NCBI GenBank assembly: GCA_949126835.1
Contig: OX421507.1
Span: 14,918,202 to 14,982,201 of the forward strand
DNA: 64,000 bases
Direction: 5' to 3'
Source of the DNA: Anisus vortex
Taxonomy: Eukaryota > Mollusca > Gastropoda > Planorbidae
Positions 28,401-37,024 of this stretch are shown here, piece by piece. Every line of letters begins with the position of its first letter. The stretch's first letter is position 1. The notes under the pieces were generated by a model. It saw nothing but the letters and a program-made list of their open reading frames with translations, searched no databases and was not told the DNA's origin. A program made the position numbers and the translations under genes.

Positions 28401-31400
28401 TTCGGAATCACTCACTGACTTAGACATTACCTCCCCTCAAGTTCTTTTACCTCAAAACTATTTGCTAAACAGCTAGCTACATTTACTTTTGGACAATTTG
28501 GATTGATTAAAACCCTATCATACTAATATTTTCTCTCTCCTATTTCACTACAATTTTTGTTTAAGCTACTGCAGGGACGTTTTTAAAAAAAAAATGAAAT
28601 GTTTTCTTTTAGACTGATGATGACCAATTGATAGAACCAAAGAGGAAATACATTGCCACTCAAGGACCTTTAACAAGTACAATGCTAGATTTTTATAGAA
28701 TGATTTGGCAGGAAGGCTCCAGAGTCATCATAAATTTAGCTAGGATTACAGAAAGAGGGAAGGTATCAATATTTGTTTGTTTTAATTAAAACTGACTTTA
28801 AACAAATAATATTAGGTTCTTGTAAAACTGAAGTAATGAATTGGTTTAGATTTAAATTAATAATATAAATATAAATGGTTTTGTAAATGCAAAAATCTCA
28901 GTGTCTATTTAATTAAATTTACATTTTAAAATATAAAGGATGAAATCAAGCAGAAGACAGAAGAACTTTTAATTTTCATTGAGATAAAATGTCATTATGA
29001 TTTGATGATAAGTCTCATATGGCCTATATGTACAGAACCCAAAATATGCATTAATGTTTTTATTTATATTTGTGTTACCTAATATGTTAGGGTAAAAAAT
29101 GATCATATAAAAGGCCTGAGTATTGATTCATTATGGCAATCAGGTTTGATTGCAATTAGAAAATTACCAAGACCTTATTATTAGTATATAATTTGTCAGG
29201 TTGTCTTTTTGTACAATAAGGAGTTATTATTCAACACTCAATCAGACAATATTTGTGAAAAGTTTAGTTGCTTTTTTTTTCTCCACTATTTTTGTGTAGA
29301 TACAAATTAATATCTACTGGCCAATGGTGGAAGAAAATTGTGAGAAACTCTTTGTGTTTGAGCATCCAGACAGCACTGGGAAGAAAGAGTTCATTTGTCA
29401 GTACAGGGTGAAACTTCTGAATGAAACTGGGGATCAGACTTACATTAGAAGAGAGATGTTGCTTTCAAAAGAAGGCAAAGATGGCAAAGTAAGTTGTTTT
29501 AAAAAAATGAAAACTAAATTTTTTTTGTGTTTTACATTTAGCCAAGGCAAAGTAAGGGTTTTGTGTTAGATTCTATTTTTTCACACCCACAAAAACTGTA
29601 TAATTCATCCTACTGGAATGCCTCAAGCATGTCAATCTCAGACATACATTATTGTGCCTCAATCTATAATTACCAACACACTTTATAACAACACAAAACA
29701 ACTAAAAATAGACATAAATTTGTTTTGACTGCAAGAGAGCTAACAGCTCCGCAGCCTGGTTAGTAGTACAAGAAGTACTAGTTCTGTTAGATTTGTATTC
29801 TGGTAATTTCCTATTTGTGTGGTAATACCCTGAAAAATAGATATAATCATTTATAGCTGTAACTTTGTAAATGTCAACTTTTATAAAATGTGTAGAATTA
29901 TTTTTGTTAAATTTATCCCAACAATATTTAGTGTTGGCTGTTTGTTAATGTACTTATTGACCAATTTTCCACTGATGTTTACTAATAAGCCAAAATAATG
30001 TAAATAAATAGATTTATCTAAATATTTCTGATTTATTTTGCTCCCTGTATATTTGCAGCCATTGGAGGAGCCTCGTAAGATTTTCCAATTTCACTACATG
30101 ATCTGGCCTGATTACAATGTTCCTGAAGATCCTGGCTCTATGTTAGATTTCTTGGAGAGAATCAACAACCTTCTAGACTCTTTACCTAGTCCTGGGCCTG
30201 TTGTTGTGCACTGCAGGTGAGAGGAGAGTTAGCTTAATGTCTCCACTGACCCTTTCTTTTTTTAATTTTTTTTTATAGATTCTTTGACCATTTTTTGGTT
30301 TTTCATTACAGTGCTGGTATAGGGAGGACTGGAACTTTAATTGTTGCTGACATGATCATAAACCAGATCAAAACATACGGTAAGATGCCATGACTATTTT
30401 ATATTTCCTTAAAAAGGTTTAAGTGGTCCAGGGGCATTGTCATTCTGAGTGGTCTGTGGTTCAAATCCTGGATAAAGTCAGGTTTTTTTCCTGGGTTAAG
30501 AGAGAGTCACCCTTCAATCTGCCAAGGTGTGATAAGTAATTGTCATGGGTAAAGTAGTTGTCTATGCAGTACTGGGCACATGATCCCTCTTGACTCTTGA
30601 GACTCTGCTCAACTAGCCCTATAGACTAATACGAAAGAAAGACGGAGAGAATTTTTTACTTTTTTTTTCTATCAAATTAGCAAACTATGGGATTGTGTGT
30701 CTAGCTTTGTCCCAACTAACTTCAGGTACCCATCAGAGCTAGGTAGACTCAGAGACACCCTCCAAACCCAGGAACAAAACCTAGCCTTCACCAGCATTTG
30801 AAACCAGAACCTTCAGTACACCAGCTGATTGCACCGCCGCTCTTCCACCAAGCCCCATATATTCTAGGACTATTTTAACTATTTCATTTTCTTCTATGAC
30901 CAGGTTTTGATTGTGATATTGATATATTCAAAACTATTCTCATGGTGAGAGCGCAAAGATCTGGTCTAGTTCAAACACAGAGTCAGTATCAGTTTGTCTA
31001 TTTAGCTGTCCAGAGGTATATGGAGATAGAAAGACAGAGGCAATTAGCTGGACAGGTCAGTCTTTCTTTATTGATTGTCTTAATAATGTGTGTATTAGAA
31101 ATACTTGAGATAAGTTCTTGTTTGTATGTTTTTTATATACATCTGCTACAGGGCAAACTACACTTTAGAGTTGTTCTGATTGTAATCTGAAGTTCTATGT
31201 TTGTCTGCTTCTGTATGATATGGACTTTTATCTGTGTATAGGCTTGTTTCATTGCCACACAAGAGCTTGATATAGTGGCAGGCTTCTAGCTATTTCATTT
31301 GTTTGAGATATCTAACCCTTAATGTGAAAATATTATGTTGCCTTCTGAGCTACTATAACTGTTGACATATAGTATTATCAATCAGACATGGTTTATAATT

Positions 31401-32364
31401 AACAGTCTACTTTCATTATATTTTTTCAAATCAAAGTATGCTGAATAGTAACCTTTTTAAATATCAACATGTGTTTTAAAAATGAAAGCTGCAATAAAAT
31501 GTTATTTTAAATGATTATATGTTTTAACCCAAATATTAAAAATTTCTTTCAGACAAATGCAGGTAGAGAGTATACAAACATCAAATACGCCACAGGTGCT
31601 ATAGAGGCAGCCAAAAGAGCCCAAGCGCCCAGTAGTCACAGTGGTCATCCTCCGCCTGTTCCTCCGTTGCCGCACCCAGGTGTCAGGAAAAGGGACGTGA
31701 AGTGAGACATTAAAAAAAAAAGCAACATCCGTGCTGCATTAAATATCAATCATAGCCTTTAATGCCTTTGAAAAAATTCTTGGAGCTAAGGACTATATGA
31801 GTAAACCAATAAAGCTGCATATAGTGTAAACCAATTAAGCTGCATATAGTGTAAACCAATTAAGCTGCATATAGTGTGAAGCAATTAAGCTGCATATAGT
31901 GTAAACCAATTAATCTGCATATAGTGTAAACCAATTAAGCTGCATATAGTGTAAACCATTTAAGTTGCATATAGTGTAAACCATTTAAGCTGCATATAGT
32001 GTAAACCATTTAAGTTGCATATAGTGTAAACCATTTAAGCTGCATATAGTGTAAACCATTTAAGCTGCATATAGTGTCATGGGGGGTAGTAAAAATCATT
32101 AGTAATAATAAACTACCAAAAATTAGTAATTGGAAAATACAATTCAATAATACTGTAAACCACACAATTTAGAAAGTAAAGTTGCTGTAGTTTTCTTTTT
32201 TTTACCTCTAATATCTAAATATAATTAAGTGAAGTGATCTCAGGATTACCCTTGTTTTAACAATTTTAACTTTTCTGTGCTTAAATTGTGATATTATTAC
32301 TTTCAGATTGCCCCCAGATGATTCTTCAATGCAGTATCAGAATATAAACAACTTGGATACATAA
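13478..32364 (+). CDS. PTPN11: SHP2 / PTPN11 (corkscrew) tyrosine phosphatase, 15 coding exons
   Basis: A complete 613-residue SHP2, close to the 593-597 of vertebrates. Exons: 13478-13494, 21903-22022, 22292-22486, 22633-22795, 26127-26243, 26400-26525, 26809-26908, 27053-27132, 28613-28762, 29300-29488, 30059-30216, 30312-30379, 30904-31055, 31553-31701, 32307-32364; all junctions are GT/AG and phases match. Domains: N-SH2 (7-104, FLARPS), C-SH2 (112-205, FLVRES), PTP domain (about 237-545). The PTP domain has the WPD loop (D437) and signature [10 protein letters not shown] with C471 and R477, and Q518. D61, A72 and E76 of the autoinhibitory N-SH2/PTP contact are kept at the human numbers. 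The tail has two Grb2-type sites, Y552TNI and Y605QNI. SHP2 is opened by phosphotyrosine partners and promotes Ras/MAPK signalling. There is no long insert in the PTP domain as in fly corkscrew. Confidence 0.96.
13996..14243. repeat. MITE copy 1 (GGTTCTA ends)
   Basis: Inverted ends AGGGTTCTAAAAAATTCC and GGAATTTCTTAGAACC. It shares the inner motif TAAGACAC...ATCAATAGCTCC with copies at 15925 and 21381. Target duplication not resolved. Confidence 0.7.
15372..15713. mobile_element. Non-autonomous hAT element (342 bp), CAGGGGTCGGGAACC family
   Basis: Perfect 15-bp inverted ends and perfect 8-bp duplication GTTTATAG. It aligns along its length with 10060-10484, which has about 80 bp extra inside. 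Confidence 0.94.
15925..16161. repeat. MITE copy 2 (GGTTCTA ends)
   Basis: Ends AGGGTTCTAAGAAATTCC and the inverted TAGAACCCT with long imperfect arms. Its 3' half and flank (TTTTGTGGGCC, ACCTAGAAATA) recur at 21381-21480. Confidence 0.7.
16251..16365 (+). pseudogene. LINE C-terminal fragment (family 1)
   Basis: Reads [37 protein letters not shown], stop. ART..YK.SF....I.AWN.LPE is the C-terminal signature of jockey/CR1-like non-LTR ORF2 proteins. The same fragment occurs on the minus strand at 36171-36344 and 57862-57985. Confidence 0.7.
17399..20445 (+). repeat. Composite repeat, two head-to-tail units
   Basis: Unit 1 (17399-18697) and unit 2 (18703-20445) both begin with GTGCCCGGTCCT, a short gap and GAACCGGCTAAAAGTTATG, and both end with TATGTACATACCCAGCCAC plus a TATATATA tract. 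They share blocks rich in TTGCCCGCTATAAATTACG. Unit 2 is longer because of a 19-bp minisatellite. The TA-rich tail and head-to-tail order suggest a retroelement, but no coding domain is visible and the class is unknown. Confidence 0.65.
19216..19535 (+). repeat. Minisatellite, 19-bp unit, about 17 copies
   Basis: Unit ATTGCCCGGTAATTTAAAC with variants CAATTTAA, CAAATTAA and TATTATAA, often in adjacent pairs. It lies inside repeat unit 2. Confidence 0.9.
21318..21380 (-). repeat. tRNA-derived SINE head
   Basis: Minus strand reads GAGTGGTTAGTATATCCGAC (A-box-like) and GGGTTCGCTTCCCC (B-box-like), a tRNA-like head. It abuts the partial MITE at 21381, so it is a SINE relic rather than a tRNA gene. 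Confidence 0.5.
21381..21480 (+). repeat. MITE copy 3 (partial) plus shared flank
   Basis: ATCAATAGCTCCACACTAAA followed by AATTTTCAGTTGTAA, and a flank that also follows copy 2 at 16161-16210. The 5' half is missing. Confidence 0.6.
21903..22022 (+). CDS. PTPN11: SHP2 exon 2, N-SH2 first half
   Basis: Residues 6-46: [15 protein letters not shown] to YTLSIR, with the phosphotyrosine-binding FLARPS (R33). Acceptor TTACAG, donor GTGAGT. Confidence 0.95.
22292..22486 (+). CDS. PTPN11: SHP2 exon 3, N-SH2 second half
   Basis: Residues 46-111, including [20 protein letters not shown] with D61, A72 and E76, residues that lock the phosphatase shut in SHP2. Donor GTGGAT is weak but phase-correct. 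Confidence 0.95.
22633..22795 (+). CDS. PTPN11: SHP2 exon 4, C-SH2 first half
   Basis: Residues 111-165: [21 protein letters not shown] with R138, to THVKIRCQ. It is followed by the intron holding the hAT-like transposon. Confidence 0.95.
22943..25402 (+). mobile_element. hAT-like DNA transposon (2.46 kb) in SHP2 intron 4
   Basis: Perfect 13-bp inverted ends CAGACATGCCTAC / GTAGGCATGTCTG. Flanks share ATGGTG (22937-22942 and 25403-25408). If the terminal C is counted as host sequence, the duplication is 8 bp with one mismatch. Subterminal motifs differ: TTCCGGATTTTCCGGAA at the left and three copies of TGTTCCTCATT at the right. It carries a broken transposase (23189-25163) and sits in the same orientation as SHP2, between the exons splitting the C-SH2 domain. 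Confidence 0.9.
23189..25163 (+). pseudogene. Broken hAT-like transposase
   Basis: Reading starts at ATG 23189 with a BED/TTF-like zinc finger, [15 protein letters not shown], then TRHIASQKH. It passes through frames 2, 0, 1 and 0. A TTA-repeat expansion near 23655 brings in tandem stops at 23673-23678. The long middle frame (23706-24728) has the hAT pattern [31 protein letters not shown] and [13 protein letters not shown]. The end (24993-25163) has [10 protein letters not shown] and [10 protein letters not shown], equivalent to the hAT C-terminal dimerisation block. The protein is recognisable throughout but cannot be made as it stands. Frames are described only. Confidence 0.85.
26127..26243 (+). 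CDS. PTPN11: SHP2 exon 5, C-SH2 second half
   Basis: Residues 166-204: [39 protein letters not shown]. Confidence 0.95.
26400..26525 (+). CDS. PTPN11: SHP2 exon 6, linker and PTP start
   Basis: Residues 205-246, an acidic linker after C-SH2 ending GFWGEFH, equivalent to human GFWEEFE at the start of the PTP domain. Confidence 0.93.
26809..26908 (+). CDS. PTPN11: SHP2 exon 7
   Basis: Residues 247-280: [17 protein letters not shown], then KNRYKNILP, the conserved PTP substrate-recognition lead-in. Confidence 0.95.
27053..27132 (+). CDS. PTPN11: SHP2 exon 8
   Basis: Residues 280-306: [19 protein letters not shown], then [14 protein letters not shown] is a conserved PTP core motif. Confidence 0.95.
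27690..27893 (-). repeat. SINE relic
   Basis: Minus strand begins CATAATGGTCTAGTGGTAGA, a tRNA-like head, and ends in the body shared with other SINEs here (GTATCTGACATTAGTTG). It lies in SHP2 intron 8. Confidence 0.5.
28613..28762 (+). CDS. PTPN11: SHP2 exon 9
   Basis: Residues 307-356, with [20 protein letters not shown] and ITERGK, the central PTP beta-sheet region. Confidence 0.95.
29300..29488 (+). CDS. PTPN11: SHP2 exon 10
   Basis: Residues 357-419, starting [20 protein letters not shown]. This is the variable strand region before the WPD loop and is less like vertebrate SHP2. Confidence 0.92.
30059..30216 (+). CDS. PTPN11: SHP2 exon 11, WPD loop and catalytic Cys
   Basis: Residues 420-472, including [18 protein letters not shown] (general acid D437) and VVVHC with the nucleophile C471. 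Confidence 0.96.
30312..30379 (+). CDS. PTPN11: SHP2 exon 12, P-loop end
   Basis: Residues 472-495: [24 protein letters not shown], with R477 of the PTP signature. Confidence 0.96.
30420..30660 (+). repeat. tRNA-derived SINE
   Basis: The head has GTGGTCCAGGGGCATTGTC and the B box GGTTCAAATCC, with an unrelated tail. It is in SHP2 intron 12, 40 bases before an inverted SINE. Confidence 0.6.
30700..30858 (-). repeat. SINE copy, inverted
   Basis: Contains GGTACCCATCAGAGCTAGGT, AGACTCAGAGACACCCTCCA, also seen at 33322-33556 and 63271-63500. The tRNA-like end is at its right. Confidence 0.6.
30904..31055 (+). CDS. PTPN11: SHP2 exon 13, Q-loop
   Basis: Residues 495-545: [30 protein letters not shown] with Q518, to RQRQLAGQ. 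Confidence 0.96.
31553..31701 (+). CDS. PTPN11: SHP2 exon 14, tail with first Grb2 site
   Basis: Residues 546-595. It contains EYTNIKYAT, equivalent to human Y542, and the Pro-rich [12 protein letters not shown]. The best donor is GTGAGA after GTGAA; an in-frame TGA overlaps it (31703-31705), so an unspliced message would stop right after RDVK. Confidence 0.85.
31801..32077 (+). repeat. Minisatellite, 25-bp unit, about 11 copies
   Basis: Unit TAAACCAATTAAGCTGCATA, then TAGTG, with an AATT to ATTT change in later copies. It lies in the last SHP2 intron, between the two exons that encode the Grb2 sites. Confidence 0.95.
32307..32364 (+). CDS. PTPN11: SHP2 exon 15, last exon with second Grb2 site
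   Basis: After a CTTTCAG acceptor, the phase continues from exon 14 as [18 protein letters not shown] and TAA. YQNI fits the pYxN consensus and the position of human Y580 (VYENV). Confidence 0.85.
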
Positions 32365-33321
32365 ATATACTTTGCCCTAAACAAATGCACCAGAATATAA
32401 AAAAAAATGTTTAAAAAAAATATATATTTAGAGATTACAACAGAAATGTTCAGAGCTTGAAAAAAAAATATTTGTACTTTGGTTTTGATGTTTTATGAGC
32501 TGTTAAAATTTAGCTTCAGGTTGACACTTTGTGATACTAACACTTCATTTGTAATGAAAGCTAGACACAACATAAAGCATGTGCCCATTACCATAGAGCT
32601 AAACCTAACTAATGACTAAATAAATGTTTCCTTAGATAAACTACCGGTATTGTTTATAGGGAGGGGTGGACACACAATTATTGTAACCAATAGTAACATG
32701 CACCTTAAGTCCATGTTTTGTTAGCGTCATAAACCCAATGGCTACAGTAAAAAAAAAAAAAATCTCTCCAGCATAGAACTCAAGCAACATTACATCATTG
32801 TACAATGTATCTAATACTAATTGAGTCTCATTTCAATTTTAAATGCAAGTTAAAACAAAAAAATCCAGACCAGTTTATTTTGGTGGATTTTTTAATCATC
32901 AAAATAATCTTTACTTGAATAATGAAAGAATTTTTCAAGTGTACAACTTGTAACTATATTTTTTTTCAAAACAGCACTTCACATTCCAAACAAAAATAAA
33001 ACAAAAAAGGCTCGTCTATAATTAGTTCAGCTTTTTGTTGTTCATTGACACTATTTGCAAAGACTGTTGTAGCAGAATGATTAGGTGAATGCTAAAAATG
33101 TTAGGGACCGTCAGATAAATGTTGCATCATTTGAACATTGATTACAATAATTTTATCTGTATGTGTGTAGTTTAAACCTAAAAATAGAAGACGGTGTACG
33201 GTATCAGTAGCATAACTAAAGGGGGTATGCACCACGAAGGCCAATGTTTACAAAGGCGCATTTGATGATTTCCCACTTTAAAAAAATAAAATATGGTAAA
33301 TATAAAAAAAGACAAATTAAA

Positions 33322-33556
33322 GTATTCTCGTCAGAACAAATTGATCCATAAGGTAGTTGAAGCAGCGTTTCTGTGGCTACGGCTTACTTTGAGATTGTTT
33401 GGATAACACAATACCTAGCTGCCTTTTACTTTTCCACAACTAATGTCTGGTACCCATCAAAACTGGGTAGACTCAGGGACACCCTCTAGACATGTGAAAA
33501 AAATCCTATTTTACCTTAGGTGTGCTCTGCTACTGTGCACCCCCCCCCCCCCCCCC
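33322..33556 (-). repeat. SINE copy
   Basis: Shares TGGTACCCATCAAAACTGGG and AGACTCAGGGACACCCTC with the copies at 30700 and 63271, and ends in a C tract at 33541-33557. Confidence 0.65.
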
Positions 33557-34675
33557 AGATAACACTGACAACTATAAGTGAATTATTTATTGATTAAAAT
33601 TTAAGGAAAGTAATAATTTTAACAGCACCCTGTCTCACTCTCTAGGTACCTTAGCTGACTAATACATGAAAATAATTATTCTAATAATTACCCGAGTTAT
33701 GCCGCTGTATTGTATTGTTAAAAAAGGCAAGTGTGTAGTTGGAAACTAAGACTGGAAGAAGTGTGTGTTATTATCTGGAAGTGTGTAGCTTAAATTCAAG
33801 ACTAGAATAAGTGAGTGTGTGTTAATATCTGAAATTGTGTTTGGTAGTTTAAACATTTTCTAAAAGAACAATCTGTTAGTAGCTGAGACTGTATAGTTTA
33901 TTGCCATATTTATTTGTAATTTGATAGTACAATGTTACAGATTATTTCTTTTATATCTATGCCCAATGTCTAGACTACTTATGGTTTAGAAAGCTTTATT
34001 AGGAGTCACAAGAGAAGTAACTGTTGGATAATCTACTGAATTGATATGAAATTCTCACAGTTACACAGTATTTAAAATAGTTTGAAATTTGTTAATAGAC
34101 GAGACTTATGAAGTAGTTGTTGTTTATGACAGCCTTACCATAGCGTGGCTCCATTTTATGAAAAACCCTACACTTCTGTAATTAGGGTAGGTATTTTGAG
34201 TTTTCTGTATGGGATATTTTGTTAAAATGTTGGGATGTTTTTTTTTATATTGTGATTTTATCTTGTATGCCAACATCTCTGATACCATGTTCATACATGT
34301 AACTAGTGTTCTTATTGTATATGTCATCACTTTATTAGTGTAATGTCCATTCACTGTTGATTCTATGGAAAAAGATAGTGATTTGCAGTTGAACATTTAA
34401 TTGTAAAAAAGAAATTACATTGTTTTGTTCCTGTTTCATTTTTTTACCATCTTGCCATTATTACAAAATGCTTAAATGTTGCTCACTCATTTCATTCTAA
34501 CATAGTACAGAAGTAGACAAATGTATGTATCGCTACACAGTTCCTTGCTGTATTTAGATGCTCACAGATGTTTCCCCCCATGTGTCATAACATTTTGTAA
34601 AACTTAACAGTATTTCCAATGTATGGTATATAATAATGGCTTTATAATACATGTGTCTCCCTTGTTCTCTGTTTC

Positions 34676-34681
34676 AATAAA
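34676..34681 (+). terminator. Poly(A) signal AATAAA, likely SHP2
   Basis: Canonical hexamer followed within 15 bases by the T/G-rich CCTTTTTGTGC. It is the best 3'-end candidate after the SHP2 stop. Confidence 0.55.
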
Positions 34682-34700
34682 ACACCTTTTTGTGCAATTA

Positions 34701-35325
34701 TAATACAAAAGACATCATGTTTTTTCTTATTCTACTGTCCCTTTATATCTTTAGAATAATTTCATTAAGTAATGAAAACCTTTGATAGTTTAGATAAATA
34801 GTGGTACTTGATGCATTGCTTTGCAATGTAACATTTAAAATATTCGGATAAGAATTTTCTTGACCAATTTTTCCCTATGGTGATAAAATGTTTACATTAG
34901 AAACATGTTACTAACACACATATTAGTTCTTCTACAATATATTTAGTTTCATGGGAGAATGAGGCAAGGCAATTACAGTAAGATATAGAATATCGGTTCA
35001 AATAAAGTGGTTGGAAACTCTAGCTTCAAGGTTGTGGAAGGTACAGGATCAGGGCATTTCCACCAGAGATTGGAGCTGGCTAAAATTCTGACTGAATCAA
35101 TTAAGTATGATATTGTTAAATCACCATTTGTTTACTTTTATAGATTTTGAGTTAAATGAACTAGTTAACATTTAACATCTTTTCCTTCTTTATGTTGACA
35201 AACATTTGCTGTTATGCCCTTAAAATTCAGAAGCTGGAAGAGAACTCCCCTAAAAAATGTTGCAACCCTCTTCTCCCTTTTCTTTCCATCAAGCTACAAA
35301 TGAATGTGCACATCTCCTCAGCAAA
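34701..35325. other. Sequence between the SHP2 3' end and the 47-bp array
   Basis: AT-rich, with no recognisable gene or repeat. It leads into the minisatellite. Confidence 0.5.
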
Positions 35326-36163
35326 CATTCAGTTGGGGCAAAGCTCTAGTATGATTGGTTTGAGCCTAGTATCATTCAGTTGGGGCAAAGCTCTAGTATC
35401 ATTGGTTTGAGCCTAGTTTCATTCAGTTGGGGCAAAGCTCTAGTATCATTGGTTTGAGCCTAGTATCATTCAGTTGGGGCAAAGCTCTAGTAACATTGGT
35501 TTGAGCCTAGTTTCATTCAGTTGGGGCAAAGCTCTAGTATCATTGGTTTGAGCCTGGTATCATTCAGTTGGGGCAAAGCTCTAGTATCATTGGTTTGAGC
35601 CTAGTATCATTCAGTTGGGGCAAAGCTCTAGTATCATTGGTTTGAGCCTAGTATCATTCAGTTGGGGCAAAGCTCTAGTATCATTGGTTTGAGCCTAGTA
35701 TCATTCAGTTGGGGCAAAGCTCTAGTATCATTGGTTTGAGCCTGGTATCATTCAGTTGGGGCAAAGCTCTAGTATCATTGGTTTGAGCCTAGTATCATTC
35801 AGTTGGGGCAAAGCTCTAGTATCATTGGTTTGAGCCTGGTATCATTCAGTTGGGGCAAAGCTCTAGTATCATTGGTTTGAGCCTAGTATCATTCAGTTGG
35901 GGCAAAGCTCTAGTATCATTGGTTTGAGCCTAGTATCATTCAGTTGGGGCAAAGCTCTAGTATCATTGGTTTGAGCCTGGTATCATTCAGTTGGGGCAAA
36001 GCTCTAGTATCATTGGTTTGAGCCTAGTATCATTCAGTTGGGGCAAAGCTCTAGTATCATTGGTTTGAGCCTAGTATCATTCAGTTGGGGCAAAGCTCTA
36101 GTATCATTGGTTTGAGCCTAGTATAATTCAGTTGGGGCAAAGCTCTAGTATAATTGGTTTGAG
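35326..36163 (+). repeat. Minisatellite, 47-bp unit, about 18 copies
   Basis: Unit begins CATTCAGTTGGGGCAAAGCT and ends GGTTTGAGCCTAGTAT. Spacing is exactly 47 bp. Copies differ mainly by CTAGTAT/CTGGTAT and a few point changes, so it is young. Confidence 0.97.
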
Positions 36164-36170
36164 TTCTGCA

Positions 36171-36344
36171 TTTTGATGAGGGTTTTAAATGATGTTTAGT
36201 TTTCCTGGTTTGTTCTGGTAACCCATCCCATGCCCGCGTGTCAGATGAGGGAACTTGTATGCTTTGTTTGTGTGCATCTAATGGAATAAGAAGAGTGTTT
36301 TTATCAAAATGTCTGAGTTTTGGTCTGAAGTTTGAATCAAACAA
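36171..36344 (-). pseudogene. LINE C-terminal fragment (family 1)
   Basis: Minus strand reads NTLLIPLDAHKQSIQVPSSD, TRAWDGLPEQTRKT, the same signature as at 16251. The 47-bp array starts at its edge. Confidence 0.65.
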
Positions 36345-36925
36345 GTGTTGGATGGTCTGAAATTTTGATTCCCATTAGTATGCTTGAAGGAATGACAAAG
36401 GACATTTTCATTGCATTGCTCTATTAGTAGGAAAAAGGGAGCAGAAAAGAAAAAATCTACAAAAAGGTAGAAGAGTAAGATATCCTACTATAAATATAGA
36501 AACGAATAAAGTTATTATAAACTAATGGAAACTTGCATTAAAAAGATTATTTGCCACAAACTTTCTATAAATCATACATTTTTGAAATTATTATTATTCA
36601 TCCCAAAAAAGTACCTTAGGAAAATATTCTTATTTTTCTATCAGTCTTAAAACAATCCATCCCACACATTAATTAGAACAAGCAGTAAAAGTACAGTAAG
36701 TAAATTATGCTGTTCAAATTTATTCCAAGATTACTGGGTTTAAAATCTAGATTGTAAAAATTAAACATGTTTTCATTGTTATAAAATATCTCTCTATTCT
36801 GATTCTAGATATAATTTTAATTACAACAAAGCCAGGATATTTAAGACCCTAAACTATGCACTCAACAGATTTTCCAGCTCAAACTATGTAGGCCTACCCT
36901 ACTCATAGAAGTACCAACCCTAAAC

Positions 36926-37016
36926 CAGGGCTGTGGAGTCGGAGTCGAGGAGTCAGAGGAAATTTGGGTACCTGGAGTCGGAGTCAGAACATTTATCTAC
37001 CGACTCCGCAGCCCTG
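36926..37016. mobile_element. Tiny non-autonomous hAT element (91 bp)
   Basis: Ends CAGGGCTGTGGAGTCGG and CCGACTCCGCAGCCCTG are near-perfect inverted repeats, with perfect 8-bp duplication CCCTAAAC. Inside are further GGAGTCGGAGTC repeats. Confidence 0.93.
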
Positions 37017-37024
37017 CCCTAAAC

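Larger units (their letters stand above)
32365..34700 (+). other. PTPN11: Probable SHP2 3' UTR
   Basis: Non-coding, AT-rich sequence following the stop, ending near the AATAAA at 34676. It contains a SINE at 33322-33556 with a long C tract. The length is inferred from the poly(A) signal; earlier hexamers could also be used. Confidence 0.5.

Noticed and set aside
36081..36344. Small gene on the minus strand
   Set aside because: It is a LINE ORF end running into the 47-bp array.
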